Source of the DNA: Clostridia bacterium
GTDB lineage: Bacteria; Bacillota; Clostridia; Christensenellales; Aristaeellaceae
Direction: 5' to 3'
DNA length: 64,000 nucleotides
Assembly (NCBI GenBank): GCA_017522345.1
Contig: JAFWZN010000008.1
Span: 1 to 64,000 of the forward strand
Position numbers and translations under genes: made by a program
Part shown: positions 44,211 through 53,471 of the stretch, piece after piece
Position numbering within the stretch: position 1 is the stretch's first letter
How the letters are laid out: each line of letters starts with the position of its first letter
Notes under the pieces: generated by a model
Databases searched by the model: none
What the model was told of the DNA's origin: nothing
What the model saw: only the letters and a program-made list of their open reading frames with translations

Positions 44211-45041
44211 ATGATTTCGGATCTTAAAAGCGTTTTGGCGTTAGGCGACAAATACGGCTGCGCCATTCCGGCGTTCAACATCTATAACCTTGAAACGCTG
44301 ATGGGCGTTCGCCTTGCGGCGGAGGAAGCGCACGCGCCCGTAATCATCCAGATGTATTCCCGCCTTTTCGATAATCTGGACGGAAGCCTGCTTGCGCCCG
44401 CCATCCTTGAGGCGATAAAACAGCTGAAAACGCCCGCCGCCTTCCACCTCGACCACGGCTCGGGCATCCCGACCGTCATGCGCGCGCTGCGCATGGGCGC
44501 AACCGGCATCATGATCGACGCTTCCACGCTGCCGCTTGAGGAAAACATCCAAAAAACGCAGGAAGCCGTTTGTCTGTGCAAAAGCGTAAACGTGCCCGTG
44601 GAAGCGGAGCTTGGCCACATCGGCGGCGCAAACGACGAGGTTTTAAGCAACTTTACCGATATCGACGAGGCGGAGCGCTTCGTGCGCGAAACAGGTGTGG
44701 ACTGCCTTGCCATCATGGTTGGCACAGGACACGGCAGATATGCCAAAACACCCGTTCTTGACATCGAACGCATTCGCACCATCCGCGAAAAGACCGGCGT
44801 TCCCATGGTTCTGCATGGCGGCTCCGGCGTTCCCGACGACCAGATTCGCATGGCAATCGAGGCGGGCGTTCGCAAAATCAATTTCGCCACCGACCTTTGC
44901 TACGCGTTTATGGATGCGGCATTCGGTTCCAAGCGCAACTTTGCTCCCCTGGATCTTTTCATGCGCGACCCGGTTCAGGCGGCGAAGGAATACGCGCTCA
45001 GCAAGATTCGTCTTCTGGGTGCAGACAAAATCGAGTGCTGA
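44211..45041 (+). CDS. Class II ketose-bisphosphate aldolase (FbaA/GatY type)
   Basis: 276 residues. Zinc site and catalytic residues: Asp81/His82 in HLDHG, Glu133 in EAELGHIGG, His174 in GTGHG and His202 in VLHGGSG. The KINFATDL block binds the phosphate. These enzymes cleave ketose 1-phosphates or 1,6-bisphosphates to dihydroxyacetone phosphate and an aldehyde. TAAGGAGGATCGGGCC precedes the ATG. With the isomerase upstream and the PfkB kinase and Fe-alcohol dehydrogenase on the other strand, a fucose- or tagatose-like route is plausible. Ends at the terminator at 45064-45100. Confidence 0.92.
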   Translation: MISDLKSVLALGDKYGCAIPAFNIYNLETLMGVRLAAEEAHAPVIIQMYSRLFDNLDGSLLAPAILEAIKQLKTPAAFHLDHGSGIPTVMRALRMGATGIMIDASTLPLEENIQKTQEAVCLCKSVNVPVEAELGHIGGANDEVLSNFTDIDEAERFVRETGVDCLAIMVGTGHGRYAKTPVLDIERIRTIREKTGVPMVLHGGSGVPDDQIRMAIEAGVRKINFATDLCYAFMDAAFGSKRNFAPLDLFMRDPVQAAKEYALSKIRLLGADKIEC

Positions 45042-45063
45042 AAAACCCCTTCACCCCCCTTCA

Positions 45064-45102
45064 AAAAACGAGGCTGCTCACCTTCGAGCAGCCTTGTTTT
45101 TT
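45064..45102. terminator. Bidirectional terminator between converging operons
   Basis: Arms AGGCTGCTC (45071-45079) and GAGCAGCCT (45086-45094), loop ACCTTC, flanked by an A-run and TGTTTTTTC. Serves the aldolase and the leftward AraC gene. Confidence 0.88.
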
Positions 45103-45112
45103 CAATTGGAAA

Positions 45113-45988
45113 TCAGTCCTCAGACGCTGTGTTCGACAAGCGGAACTGCTTCGGCGTGCAGCCGACGTATTTTCTGAAAATACGGCTGAAATAGCAGGGA
45201 TCCTTGAATCCAGACTGCACGGCGACGTCGTTTATGCTTAAGGTCGAATTCAAAAGCGTGTCCTTCGCAGCGTCGATCCGCATGGAAATGATGAACTTAT
45301 AGGGCGATACGCCTGTATACTGGGTAAACAGATGGGCAAAGCGGCCAAGGCTCAAATTGACGATTCGGGCACAGTGCTCAAGCGAAATATCCTCCTGAAA
45401 ATGCTCGCTCATGTAGTCAAGCGCGGGCAGAATCGCATTTCTTTCAGGCGAATCCTTCCTGTCCTTGCTTTTGAGAAGCAAGTCAATAATCTGAAGCAGC
45501 AGCCCGTTTATGCCCGGCTGAGACACGGGTTTTCTTCCATAGATAACCTTGAGCGGGCGGAACAGCTGCACCATCTGATGAAACAGCACTCTTAGCATGG
45601 TGCGGTTTTCAACAGAGCAGATGACATAGCTGTCCGACTTAAACAGCTGCATGGTCTCTTCCATGCCGGTGCCGGTGAAATATACGTAATAAATGACCGG
45701 CTCTCCTTCTTGAGAAAAATACGTCACATTTTTCACGCCCGGCATGAAAAGAATGTATTTTCCGGCATTGAGCTGTATGATGTCCGAGCCAAAGCTGACC
45801 TCTATCCATCCTTTATCCACATACAGGACTCCATAATCCTTGCGGCCGTCGGGACGCAGCAAAGCAAGATGACTTGGATAATTCTGCCGCACGCCGCAGT
45901 TGTTTACCTGTATGGAGTGCACGGCAGGAAAATCCGTCAAATCTCTGTATGGATGCAGATTTCCTGTATGAAGCTTATTTTCTTTCAC
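45113..45988 (-). CDS. AraC family transcriptional regulator
   Basis: 291 residues; GTG start with AAAAGGTTTGCC upstream. Residues 20-150 are a cupin-like sugar-sensing domain (YGVLYVDKGWIEVSFGSDIIQLNAGKYILFMPG). Residues 190-290 hold two helix-turn-helix motifs: ISLEHCARIVNLSLGRFAHLF and LSINDVAVQSGFKDPCYFSRIFRKYVGCTPKQFR. It is the last gene of the catabolic operon that starts at 55236, 60 bp after the Fe-alcohol dehydrogenase. Probably activates the importer, DUF4867/isomerase and catabolic operons through ATYCTGCTR sites; that link is inferred from motif position. Confidence 0.9.
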   Translation of the reverse strand: MKENKLHTGNLHPYRDLTDFPAVHSIQVNNCGVRQNYPSHLALLRPDGRKDYGVLYVDKGWIEVSFGSDIIQLNAGKYILFMPGVKNVTYFSQEGEPVIYYVYFTGTGMEETMQLFKSDSYVICSVENRTMLRVLFHQMVQLFRPLKVIYGRKPVSQPGINGLLLQIIDLLLKSKDRKDSPERNAILPALDYMSEHFQEDISLEHCARIVNLSLGRFAHLFTQYTGVSPYKFIISMRIDAAKDTLLNSTLSINDVAVQSGFKDPCYFSRIFRKYVGCTPKQFRLSNTASED

Positions 45989-46048
45989 GGCAAACCTTTT
46001 CTCCTATTCATCAGATTTGACAAGCAAATCGAATCATTGATCCTGTTG

Positions 46049-47233
46049 TCAGAAACTGTTTGCAATTCTTTCCGCAGCAAAAAGGCTGTCTATGAGGGTT
46101 TGAGCATTTACGGTATAAGGAAGAGCGCTCAGGCTTCCCTTTTTGCCCACCGTCTGGTCAAAAGCTTTCTGCCAGTCTTCCCGGCTGTATTGGTCCATGC
46201 CCATTTCCTTAAGCGAGGTCGGAATGCCTGTAGATTTACAAAAACGATAATAGGACAACTGCTCCTCCTCCGAAGCCCCGATAAACGCAAGCATTGGAAG
46301 AACGCCGTACCCTACGCGCAAGCCGTGCGGCAAGGCGTGCATTTTTTCAAAATACAGGAACATTTCATCGAGAATATGCGCATATCCCGTAAGACATATC
46401 ATATTCAATGGCCCGCAGTTGTGCATAATCATGGACACAACCGTTTCAAACGCGCGATTGATTTTGCCTATCTTCAGCGCCTCAAGCGCGCCCGGAGCCT
46501 GCTTTTTAAGAATGTCCACAGAAAGCTGAATGCCTTCCTCCGCAAATACAGGAAGATTTTCCGTGCTTTCCGCCATGCGAAGATTGCACAGAGCTTCGTA
46601 ATAGGTTGCGGCGATGTCTCCTATGCCGGCTGAGAACATGCGCTTAGGATTATGAATCAGTATTTCCGTATCCACCAGCACCAATTCCGGCGCATTGTCC
46701 ATTCTCAGATACTTATCGATGTTTTTTCCGTCGGGCGTGTACAAAACGCTCAGCGTGGAAACGCTGGCGTTGGTCGCAGCCAGCGTCGGAACCAGCACAA
46801 CCTTCACGGGGACATAATGCGTAATTGCGCGCGCAAAATCCTGCGCCTTGCCGCCGCCAACGCCAACGACCGTATCGTAGCCCCCGGCGCGCACCATTTC
46901 GGACACCTTTTCGATGTTCTCCTCGGCAACGGGCATTTCGTCAAGATCGAAAAACTCGTATTCAAGATCCCTTCGAAGCTCGTCAAGCCGATCCGTCATC
47001 GCGTAATATCTTCTGTACCGGGCGCTGTCAATCGCCAAGGACGCATTCATTAAGCGCTTTGCGGGAAGCTCAAAGCCCTCCCGGATGCGTTTTTCAACGT
47101 CTTGTTTCACAGGACCGCAGTTTGTGAGCAAAAGCGCCTTTTTTCCAAAGAGCGAAATATAGTTGGCCAATTCCTTGAGCGCGCCTTCAAACTGAACGTA
47201 ACGCCTGGCCACATGGTATTCATAATAGCTCAC
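46049..47233 (-). CDS. Iron-containing alcohol dehydrogenase (glycerol dehydrogenase-like)
   Basis: 394 residues; GTG start with AAAGGAGAAGATC upstream. Group III metal-dependent dehydrogenase: NAD site VVGVGGGKAQDFARA (about residues 122-136), PTLAATNASVSTLSV, and the metal-binding Asp/His set in AGIGDIAATYYEA, GYAHILDEMF and HALPHGLRVGYG. GldA-like enzymes interconvert glycerol and dihydroxyacetone, but members also reduce lactaldehyde or glycolaldehyde. In this operon reduction of the aldehyde released by the aldolases is a sensible role. Confidence 0.85.
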   Translation of the reverse strand: MSYYEYHVARRYVQFEGALKELANYISLFGKKALLLTNCGPVKQDVEKRIREGFELPAKRLMNASLAIDSARYRRYYAMTDRLDELRRDLEYEFFDLDEMPVAEENIEKVSEMVRAGGYDTVVGVGGGKAQDFARAITHYVPVKVVLVPTLAATNASVSTLSVLYTPDGKNIDKYLRMDNAPELVLVDTEILIHNPKRMFSAGIGDIAATYYEALCNLRMAESTENLPVFAEEGIQLSVDILKKQAPGALEALKIGKINRAFETVVSMIMHNCGPLNMICLTGYAHILDEMFLYFEKMHALPHGLRVGYGVLPMLAFIGASEEEQLSYYRFCKSTGIPTSLKEMGMDQYSREDWQKAFDQTVGKKGSLSALPYTVNAQTLIDSLFAAERIANSF

Positions 47234-47266
47234 GACGATCTTCTCCTTTATCTGCTGTGTCAGCCG

Positions 47267-48259
47267 TCAGGCGCGACCCCCGAAAAAGCCGTGGCGATAA
47301 TGGAATTCTCTTTCATCCAGCTCTTTTGTATCGATTTCGCCGGTTTCAAGGAACTTCATTACATGTTTGGCTGTGGGAATGCCCATGCGCCCGCCCTGAC
47401 GGGTGCACTTGATGGCGGAAACGGCGGATGAGAATCGAACGGAGGTTTTCACATCCCAGCCCTGCAGATAGCAGTATATGAACGCGCCGTGGAACACGTC
47501 GCCCGCGCCGGTGGAGTCAACCGTCTTCACCTTGAAAATCGGCCAGGTGAAAAACTCGTCCCCGTCAAGGCCGAAGCCGCCCTCTGTTCCGAATGTGAAC
47601 AGAACAACCTCCGGCCCCTGACTGCGCATATAGCGGCAGACGGCCTCGCGGTCGTTTTCATCCAGACCCACATGGGCGCAAATGCCCTTATAATAGGTTT
47701 CGGAAGCGATGAAAAAATCATAGTGCTTGTGGTTTTCATACACGTCCGGGCGATAGTAGTTTGCATCAACGCAAACCTTTCCGCCGCTTGCGTGGATCAT
47801 TTCCGCCGCGCGAACGCAGGCAGGCGTGATCAATCCGCCCAGATGCAGAACCTTTGCAGACTGAATATATTCTTCGTCCAGATCCTCAGGCTGAAGCTGG
47901 CGGCAGGTGCCGGAGATGCTCAAAAAGTTCTTTCCGTCGCATCCGCTTTCGGTTACGGCAATTGAAAAATCCGTGCGCGTGCCGGGATCAATCTCGATTC
48001 TGGACGTGTCGACATGGTTGAACTTAAAGTCCTCAATATTGGCATATCCGAAAAGGTCGTCGCCCACAACGCCGAGGCATGCCGCCTTCAGACCCAGCGT
48101 TCCGCAAGCCGCGAGAGCTGTCGTCACATTTCCGCCGCCCTGAAAGCAATACTCCTTCATGCGCATGTTCTGATTGGTCACGGGAAGCTTGTCAAGATCC
48201 ACCAGCAAATCCTGCATGGGATTGGCAAGGCCGATAACATCCAGCGTTTTCTCCATCAT
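47267..48259 (-). CDS. PfkB family carbohydrate kinase
   Basis: 330 residues of the ribokinase superfamily. Seen: substrate-binding FQGGGNVTTALA (GGGN at 41-44), VCVDANYYRPD, and the anion-hole/catalytic motif VDSTGAGDVFHGAF with base Asp254. It phosphorylates a sugar or sugar acid with ATP. GTAAAGGAGGAAGCAAA precedes the first of two adjacent ATGs. It lies 13 bp after the aldehyde dehydrogenase gene. It may phosphorylate the ketose made by the isomerase (42806) before cleavage by the class II aldolase, or 2-keto-3-deoxy-sugar acids before the KDPG-type aldolase. Confidence 0.9.
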   Translation of the reverse strand: MMEKTLDVIGLANPMQDLLVDLDKLPVTNQNMRMKEYCFQGGGNVTTALAACGTLGLKAACLGVVGDDLFGYANIEDFKFNHVDTSRIEIDPGTRTDFSIAVTESGCDGKNFLSISGTCRQLQPEDLDEEYIQSAKVLHLGGLITPACVRAAEMIHASGGKVCVDANYYRPDVYENHKHYDFFIASETYYKGICAHVGLDENDREAVCRYMRSQGPEVVLFTFGTEGGFGLDGDEFFTWPIFKVKTVDSTGAGDVFHGAFIYCYLQGWDVKTSVRFSSAVSAIKCTRQGGRMGIPTAKHVMKFLETGEIDTKELDEREFHYRHGFFGGRA

Positions 48260-48272
48260 TTTGCTTCCTCCT

Positions 48273-49703
48273 TTACGGAATCACAGACAGATATTTGAAA
48301 TCGAAATATTCCTCCAGCGACCAGAAGGACTTGTCGCAGCCGATGCCCGACTGTTTAACGCCCGAATGCGGAACAAATTCGTTTCCGCCCGCGCCGTTTA
48401 CAAAGATCTCGCCCGCCTCAAACGCCTGACACGCCTTGGCGATTTCCGGCGCGCGATGGCCAAAGAAATACGCGGACAGTCCGTAAATCGTGTTGTTGGC
48501 CTTTTGAAGCGCGTCGTCCAGATCATTAAACGGCTGAACGGGGATCACGGGCCCGAAAATTTCTTCCTTGGAAACGCGCATGTCGTCCGTCACGTCCTTA
48601 AGGAGCGCCGGCATGATATAGCTGCCCGCTTCATAGCCCTCGGGAATATAGCCGCCCGAAACAAGCGTCGCGCCGGAGGCTACCGCGTCGTCAATCAGGG
48701 AAAGCATTCTGTCGCGCGCGTTTTTGTCGATCATCGGGCAGATCACATAGCCCGGGTCCTTCCACTTGCCGGGAACGATCTGCTTGAGCTGCTCTTTGAT
48801 TGCCTCGACCAGCGCGGGGTAAACTTTCTCGTTAACATAAATGCGATTGTAGTTTACGCAGGTCTGACCGGCAAAGGTCACCTTTTTGGAAATGATGTTT
48901 GCCGCAACAACGTCCACGTCCACGTCGTCCATAACAATTACGGGCGCGTTTCCGCCAAGCTCGAAGGAGAACTTCTTAACGCTGGTCGCTGCCTCGCGCA
49001 TTACCTGAAGGCCGGTTTCGCTGGAGCCGATGAGCGTAATCATCTTGGGAATGACCGAGCTGTTGAGCGTTTTCGCAACCTCGCCGGACGGGCCGGAGAG
49101 AATGTTGATAACGCCCGCGGGGAACCCGATTTTCTCTGCAAGATAGCCGATATACAAAGTTGCCAGCGGCGTCTGGCTGGAGGGTTTTATGATGCATGCG
49201 CAGCCGGAAACAACGCTCGGGCACAGCTTGATGCTGGCGTTTCCAAGCGGATAGTTCCATGCGACGTGTCCCACCACAACGCCGATGGGCTGACGCTCAA
49301 CCAGATGCATGGATGCGCCGGGCGCTTTGTCAAGAACGGGGAAGGACGTGCCCAGCACGCGCTTTACCTCGTCGGAATAGAAGCCGCAGCTGGTGATAAA
49401 CCAGTCCACGTCGCCTGCGGCGGCGGGATACGGACGGCCGGATTCCTGAGAAACCAATTCAATCAGCTTCTCGCGCTCGCTGATGCACGCCTCGCGAAGC
49501 TTGAGCATCCATGCGATGCGCTCGTTGACCGGCGTTTTTGACCAGGTCTTGAATGCGCGCGCCGCCGCTTCAAGCGCCTCTTCCGCCTGCTGCTTGGTGG
49601 CCATGTTAAACGATGCGATCACGCTTCCGTCGGCGGGATTGATAACGTCCGTTTTCTTTCCCAATCCGTCAACAAGCTTTCCGTTTATGTATTGCTTGAA
49701 CAT
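48273..49703 (-). CDS. NAD(P)-dependent aldehyde dehydrogenase
   Basis: 476 residues, ALDH superfamily. Catalytic Cys282 in FAGQTCVNYNR, base Glu248 in FELGGNAP, Asn150 in WNYPL and the cofactor loop IGSSETG. Similar in type to lactaldehyde, glycolaldehyde or succinate-semialdehyde dehydrogenases; the exact aldehyde is not evident. GGAAAGGAGTAAACCT precedes the ATG, 4 bp after the enolase-like stop. With KDPG-type aldolase and glycerate kinase in the same operon, oxidation of glyceraldehyde to glycerate is the most economical proposal. Confidence 0.92.
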   Translation of the reverse strand: MFKQYINGKLVDGLGKKTDVINPADGSVIASFNMATKQQAEEALEAAARAFKTWSKTPVNERIAWMLKLREACISEREKLIELVSQESGRPYPAAAGDVDWFITSCGFYSDEVKRVLGTSFPVLDKAPGASMHLVERQPIGVVVGHVAWNYPLGNASIKLCPSVVSGCACIIKPSSQTPLATLYIGYLAEKIGFPAGVINILSGPSGEVAKTLNSSVIPKMITLIGSSETGLQVMREAATSVKKFSFELGGNAPVIVMDDVDVDVVAANIISKKVTFAGQTCVNYNRIYVNEKVYPALVEAIKEQLKQIVPGKWKDPGYVICPMIDKNARDRMLSLIDDAVASGATLVSGGYIPEGYEAGSYIMPALLKDVTDDMRVSKEEIFGPVIPVQPFNDLDDALQKANNTIYGLSAYFFGHRAPEIAKACQAFEAGEIFVNGAGGNEFVPHSGVKQSGIGCDKSFWSLEEYFDFKYLSVIP

Positions 49704-49707
49704 AGGT

Positions 49708-51018
49708 TTACTCCTTTCCTTCCAGCTTATCAGCCCTCTTTTGATTGCGGAAGCCCTTCAGGCTGCGCGCGCCGATAAAGCGGGCGCTCTTGCCAAGCTC
49801 TTCTTCGATTTCAATCAAGCGGTTTGCGCGTGCGCCGATTCCGCATTCGCGGATGGAGCCCGCGTTGATGCCGACGGAATAATCGCCGATGCTGTCGCCC
49901 TCTCCGCGGCTGTCGGAGGGCATAATGGAATAGCCGAACTGATAGGCATACTGAATCATATCCAGCGCTTCGGAGATGGTGCCGATCTGGTTTACCTTGA
50001 GAAGCACCGTGTTGGCTGCGCCAACCTTGATGCCCTTTTTAATTCTTTCAACATTCGTAGTAAACAGATCGTCTCCGACAATCTGGATGCCGCTGTCCTT
50101 TGTGAAGGCGGCGGTGGTTTCATAGTCGTCCTCGTCAAACGGGTCTTCGATAATGCAGAACGGGAACTCGTTAATGATTTTCAGATAGAAATTATAAAGC
50201 TCGTCCTTCGTCTTCGGATGCTCGTCAAACAGGCCGTAATATTTATTATCTTCCTTATTATGATACGTATCCGTAGCAACGTCCATCTGGAAGCCTACGC
50301 GATCCTCATATCCGGCCTCAACGACGGTTTTATACATTTCTTCCCAGATGTACAGATCGCTTTTGAACACGCCCTTGGGAATCGCAATGAAATCACGCGC
50401 ATTGGGCGTTCCGCCGAAGCGCTTCTTCATCTTTTCCGCCCAGCGCGTATGGCACTCCCAGCATGCATAGGAGGCTTCCGCAAAGGATTTAAAGCCGAAC
50501 GCCGTTAAGGACATGGTCGGCTTTCCGCCGGGCGTAGTGATTCCGCCGCCGTAGCGTTCATGACCGCCGGCCATGGCAACGCCGGGCACCGGCAGATACA
50601 TGGCGTTTGCGCCTCCAATGTGGCGATACAGCGGAATTCCCAGCGCTTTTGCGCCGGCCTTTAAAACAGCGGCCGAAACCGCAGCCGTAGCGTTTCCGCC
50701 CAGCTTAAGCTTTGCATCCGGAACAATGGAAAGAAGCGCCTGGTCAACCTCTCCCTGCTTTGACGCATCCATGCCCCTAAGCGCGGGCGCGATGATATTA
50801 TTTACATTATTGACAGCGCCCATGACGCCCTTTCCGTGGAATCGGTCGCCGCCGTCAAAGCAGAACTTAATTTCATGGGTACCCATCGAAACGCCGGAGG
50901 TACACATGGCGCGGCCCACAGCGCCATTCTCCGTAGTAACAATCGCCTCAACGCCCGGCATGCCTCTGTTTGTATAAACCTGATGAGCACGTATGGAAAT
51001 AATCTCTGTTCCCGTCAT
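49708..51018 (-). CDS. Divergent enolase paralogue with altered active site
   Basis: 436 residues, clearly of the enolase family over its whole length. Metal ligands Asp246, Glu291 and Asp316 and the base Lys341 (LLKVNQIGTISE) are kept. The usual NGGxHAxNxxDxQEFM is replaced by MAGGHERYGGGITTPGG, GDEGG is absent, SHRSGETED becomes PSDSRGEGDS without the His, and the Lys of GQIKTG is Arg390 with the SRSDRxAKYNQL block lost. It therefore probably works on another substrate than 2-phosphoglycerate. AAAGGTTGAGCTT precedes the ATG. Operon mates are glycerate kinase and aldehyde dehydrogenase. Sugar-acid dehydratase is one option. Confidence 0.82.
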   Translation of the reverse strand: MTGTEIISIRAHQVYTNRGMPGVEAIVTTENGAVGRAMCTSGVSMGTHEIKFCFDGGDRFHGKGVMGAVNNVNNIIAPALRGMDASKQGEVDQALLSIVPDAKLKLGGNATAAVSAAVLKAGAKALGIPLYRHIGGANAMYLPVPGVAMAGGHERYGGGITTPGGKPTMSLTAFGFKSFAEASYACWECHTRWAEKMKKRFGGTPNARDFIAIPKGVFKSDLYIWEEMYKTVVEAGYEDRVGFQMDVATDTYHNKEDNKYYGLFDEHPKTKDELYNFYLKIINEFPFCIIEDPFDEDDYETTAAFTKDSGIQIVGDDLFTTNVERIKKGIKVGAANTVLLKVNQIGTISEALDMIQYAYQFGYSIMPSDSRGEGDSIGDYSVGINAGSIRECGIGARANRLIEIEEELGKSARFIGARSLKGFRNQKRADKLEGKE

Positions 51019-51067
51019 AAGCTCAACCTTTCTTGTTTCTATATAAATGGTATCCCAGTAAATCTTT

Positions 51068-52528
51068 TTATTGAATCAGTATGATTCCAAGATCCAGCGC
51101 AGACACGCCGACTTCGGCGTCAACGCCGCATCCGAGCCGCCAAAGGGGCTCCGACGTCGCGTGCGTTTTCAGCGTCTCCCATAGATCAATGCCCTGCGCC
51201 TTGGCGGCGGAAAGCGTTTCGCCGTCCACAATCGCGCCGGCCAGACATTCGGGCGCGCCCGGATAGCTGAAGCCGCCCGGGCCGTCGGTTCCGTCCGTAT
51301 CCACAGCGCCGAAAACAATGCGCTTGCTGCCGGAAATCTTGATCGCCGCCGCGGTGCAGTATTCCTGATTGCGCCCGCCGACGCCTGTTTCCGCGCCGAC
51401 GGTTACAATGTTCTCGCCCGAGGTCATCAAAACCACCGGCGCTTCAAACGGCTCGCCGATGCGCTCTGCATTCAGCGCCATGAGGCCGTTTACATAGCCA
51501 GCCTCCCGCGCCTCCGCAGACATATACTCGTTCAGCATAAGGCACTTGTATCCAAGCTCCTTTGCCTTTTGGCGCACGGCGGGATAAACCGTCGTATCCT
51601 TAAAGATCAAACCGAAAAAGCGATCGTTCAGCTTTTCAAACTCGTCGATTGACATGTTCTCATCTTCAATCGTTCCGTTCATCAGATGGTTTTTGATCGA
51701 TTCCGGCGTTTCTTCCCAAGCGTCCCATTTTTTGATCACATTGATTGCGTCCTTATAGGTAGCGGCTGTCGCCACGCTCGGGAAAAAGTTGTTCACCTTA
51801 AGCATCTCAAAATATTTCATTCTGGTGACGGGGCTGTTCAGCTTGGACGGATCCGCCGTCGTCATGTGAACCATCGTCGCAGGCTTGAAAAGGCGCGTGA
51901 TCCGGCCGCCCTTGAAGCGGTCAATATGCGTGCGCACATGATTTAAGTCGCTGGTCGGCACGCCCTTTTCAATCTGCATCATGTGCGTAAACCGGGCGAT
52001 ATCATCAAGCGTGATATCCCCGGCGGGATATGTCATAAGCGAACCGCAGCCGCTTCCGCTTATGACAAACACAAGATCCCGCGCAGAAATATCCTTTGCA
52101 AGAGCTTCTATTTTCCTGCAGCCCTCTACGCAGCATTCGTCCGGCACGGGATGCCCGGCCAGCGTAACGCCGATTTTTTTCAGGATGATTTCCTCGCCAT
52201 GCTTTGAAATCACGTGACCTGCGGTCAGAACGTCGCCCAACGCCTCTTCCATCGCAAGCGCCGCGCGCTGAACGCCCTTCGCCGCTCCGATGACAAACAC
52301 GCGGTCATAATCCTTTAAATCATATACCGCTTTTCCCGCGTGCGGATCGCCGATCATTTCGTAGCCGCGGTCGTCCAGTATGATTTTATTGTCGATAACC
52401 TTGACAAACTGCTTCACCCGAAAATAGGGATCCAGCGCGTCCAAACCGGCGTCCAAAAGCTCCGCAACAATTTCGCGGCCCGCCTTGTTCCCGTGATTTG
52501 TGAGCATTGCCTTATTCTTGATTCTCAT
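51068..52528 (-). CDS. Glycerate 2-kinase, type 2 (MOFRL family)
   Basis: 486 residues. The N-terminal half starts with NHGNKAGREIVAELLDAGLDALDPY and has VFVIGAAKG and ISGSGCGSLMTYPAGDITLDD; the MOFRL C-terminal domain contains LMTSGENIVTV, GVGGRNQEYCTAAAIK and FGAVDTDGTDGPGG. These enzymes phosphorylate D-glycerate at C2 with ATP, giving 2-phosphoglycerate. GAGGGAACCGT precedes the ATG. Cytoplasmic. Placed between the aldo/keto reductase and enolase-like genes, it closes a non-phosphorylative Entner-Doudoroff-like branch. Some homologues act on other hydroxy acids, so specificity is inferred. Confidence 0.88.
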   Translation of the reverse strand: MRIKNKAMLTNHGNKAGREIVAELLDAGLDALDPYFRVKQFVKVIDNKIILDDRGYEMIGDPHAGKAVYDLKDYDRVFVIGAAKGVQRAALAMEEALGDVLTAGHVISKHGEEIILKKIGVTLAGHPVPDECCVEGCRKIEALAKDISARDLVFVISGSGCGSLMTYPAGDITLDDIARFTHMMQIEKGVPTSDLNHVRTHIDRFKGGRITRLFKPATMVHMTTADPSKLNSPVTRMKYFEMLKVNNFFPSVATAATYKDAINVIKKWDAWEETPESIKNHLMNGTIEDENMSIDEFEKLNDRFFGLIFKDTTVYPAVRQKAKELGYKCLMLNEYMSAEAREAGYVNGLMALNAERIGEPFEAPVVLMTSGENIVTVGAETGVGGRNQEYCTAAAIKISGSKRIVFGAVDTDGTDGPGGFSYPGAPECLAGAIVDGETLSAAKAQGIDLWETLKTHATSEPLWRLGCGVDAEVGVSALDLGIILIQ

Positions 52529-52581
52529 ACGGTTCCCTCATTACAATCCGCTTACGGATCAATATGGTGATATCTGTTTAA

Positions 52582-53430
52582 TCAGAATGTCGTATGATCC
52601 GGATCCGGCGCTTCTCCGCAAACGTTTTTAAGCGACGAAATCAGATTTACGTCCTCCTCCGCGAGCGCAAAATCGAAAATATTCAGATTTTCGCGGATGC
52701 GCTTGGGATTGCTGGATTTGGGCAGGGAAACGAAGCCCATCTGAAGACACCATCTTAAGCAAATCTGCCCGACGGATTTTCCGTATTTTTCGGAAAGCGC
52801 TTTCATCTGGGGAACATCAAAGATCGTTCCGGTGCCGAACGGGCTGTACGCTTCCACAACAATGCCCTTTTCCCTGCAGTATGAAACGGCTTCCTCCTGC
52901 GTAATGCCGGGGCACAGCTTCAGCTGGTTTACCATCGGCAAGAATTCCGCCGTTTCCATCAGCATGTCGATGTGGTGCGGCATGAAATTGCTTACGCCGA
53001 TGGCGCGGATGCGGCCGTCCTTGTATAATTTTTCAAACGCCTTCCATGTATCGGTGGTCGCCTGCTTCCAGACGGTTCTGAACTGAAGCGGGTTCGGCCA
53101 ATGAATCAGATAAAGATCGAGATAATCGGTGCCAAGCTTTCTGAGCGTGCCCTCGAAGGCTTCCAGCGTCGCCTGATAGCCATGGCAGGCATTGCGAAGC
53201 TTGCTGGTGATAAACACGTCTTCTCTTTTCATGCCGATTTCGCGCAGCGCGCGTCCGACGCTTGCTTCATTTCCATATGCGGCAGCCGTATCAATCAGGC
53301 GATAGCCGCTTTCAAACGCGCTCTTAATCGCAGCGCAGGTGGTGTCTCCATCCGTTTGCCAGGTGCCAAGACCGATCAAGGGAATTTCGACGCCGTTGTA
53401 AAGAGTCATTTTATCGTTCATTGCGCCCAT
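52582..53430 (-). CDS. Aldo/keto reductase
   Basis: 282 residues from MGAMNDKMTLYNG; GGAGGAGAAT precedes this ATG. The open frame extends to 53472, where an ATG overlaps the upstream stop as TAATG, so a coupled longer form is possible. AKR tetrad: Asp and Tyr in LIDTAAAYGNEAS, Lys in FITSKL, His in LYLIHWPNP. Cofactor segment LPKSSNPKRIRENLNIFDF. NADPH-dependent reduction of a sugar carbonyl or aldehyde is expected. Operon position suggests it interconverts a sugar and a polyol or lactone at the entry of the pathway. Confidence 0.88.
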   Translation of the reverse strand: MGAMNDKMTLYNGVEIPLIGLGTWQTDGDTTCAAIKSAFESGYRLIDTAAAYGNEASVGRALREIGMKREDVFITSKLRNACHGYQATLEAFEGTLRKLGTDYLDLYLIHWPNPLQFRTVWKQATTDTWKAFEKLYKDGRIRAIGVSNFMPHHIDMLMETAEFLPMVNQLKLCPGITQEEAVSYCREKGIVVEAYSPFGTGTIFDVPQMKALSEKYGKSVGQICLRWCLQMGFVSLPKSSNPKRIRENLNIFDFALAEEDVNLISSLKNVCGEAPDPDHTTF

Positions 53431-53471
53431 ATTCTCCTCCATATTCATATCGTTTCGTGATTCTATATGCA

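Noticed and set aside
48174..49541. Long rightward open frame opposite aldehyde dehydrogenase
   Set aside because: The opposite strand encodes an intact aldehyde dehydrogenase with all catalytic residues.
49708..51018. Second copy of a housekeeping enolase
   Set aside because: Key enolase residues are missing, and a complete enolase is present at 32639-33937, so it is described as a divergent paralogue.
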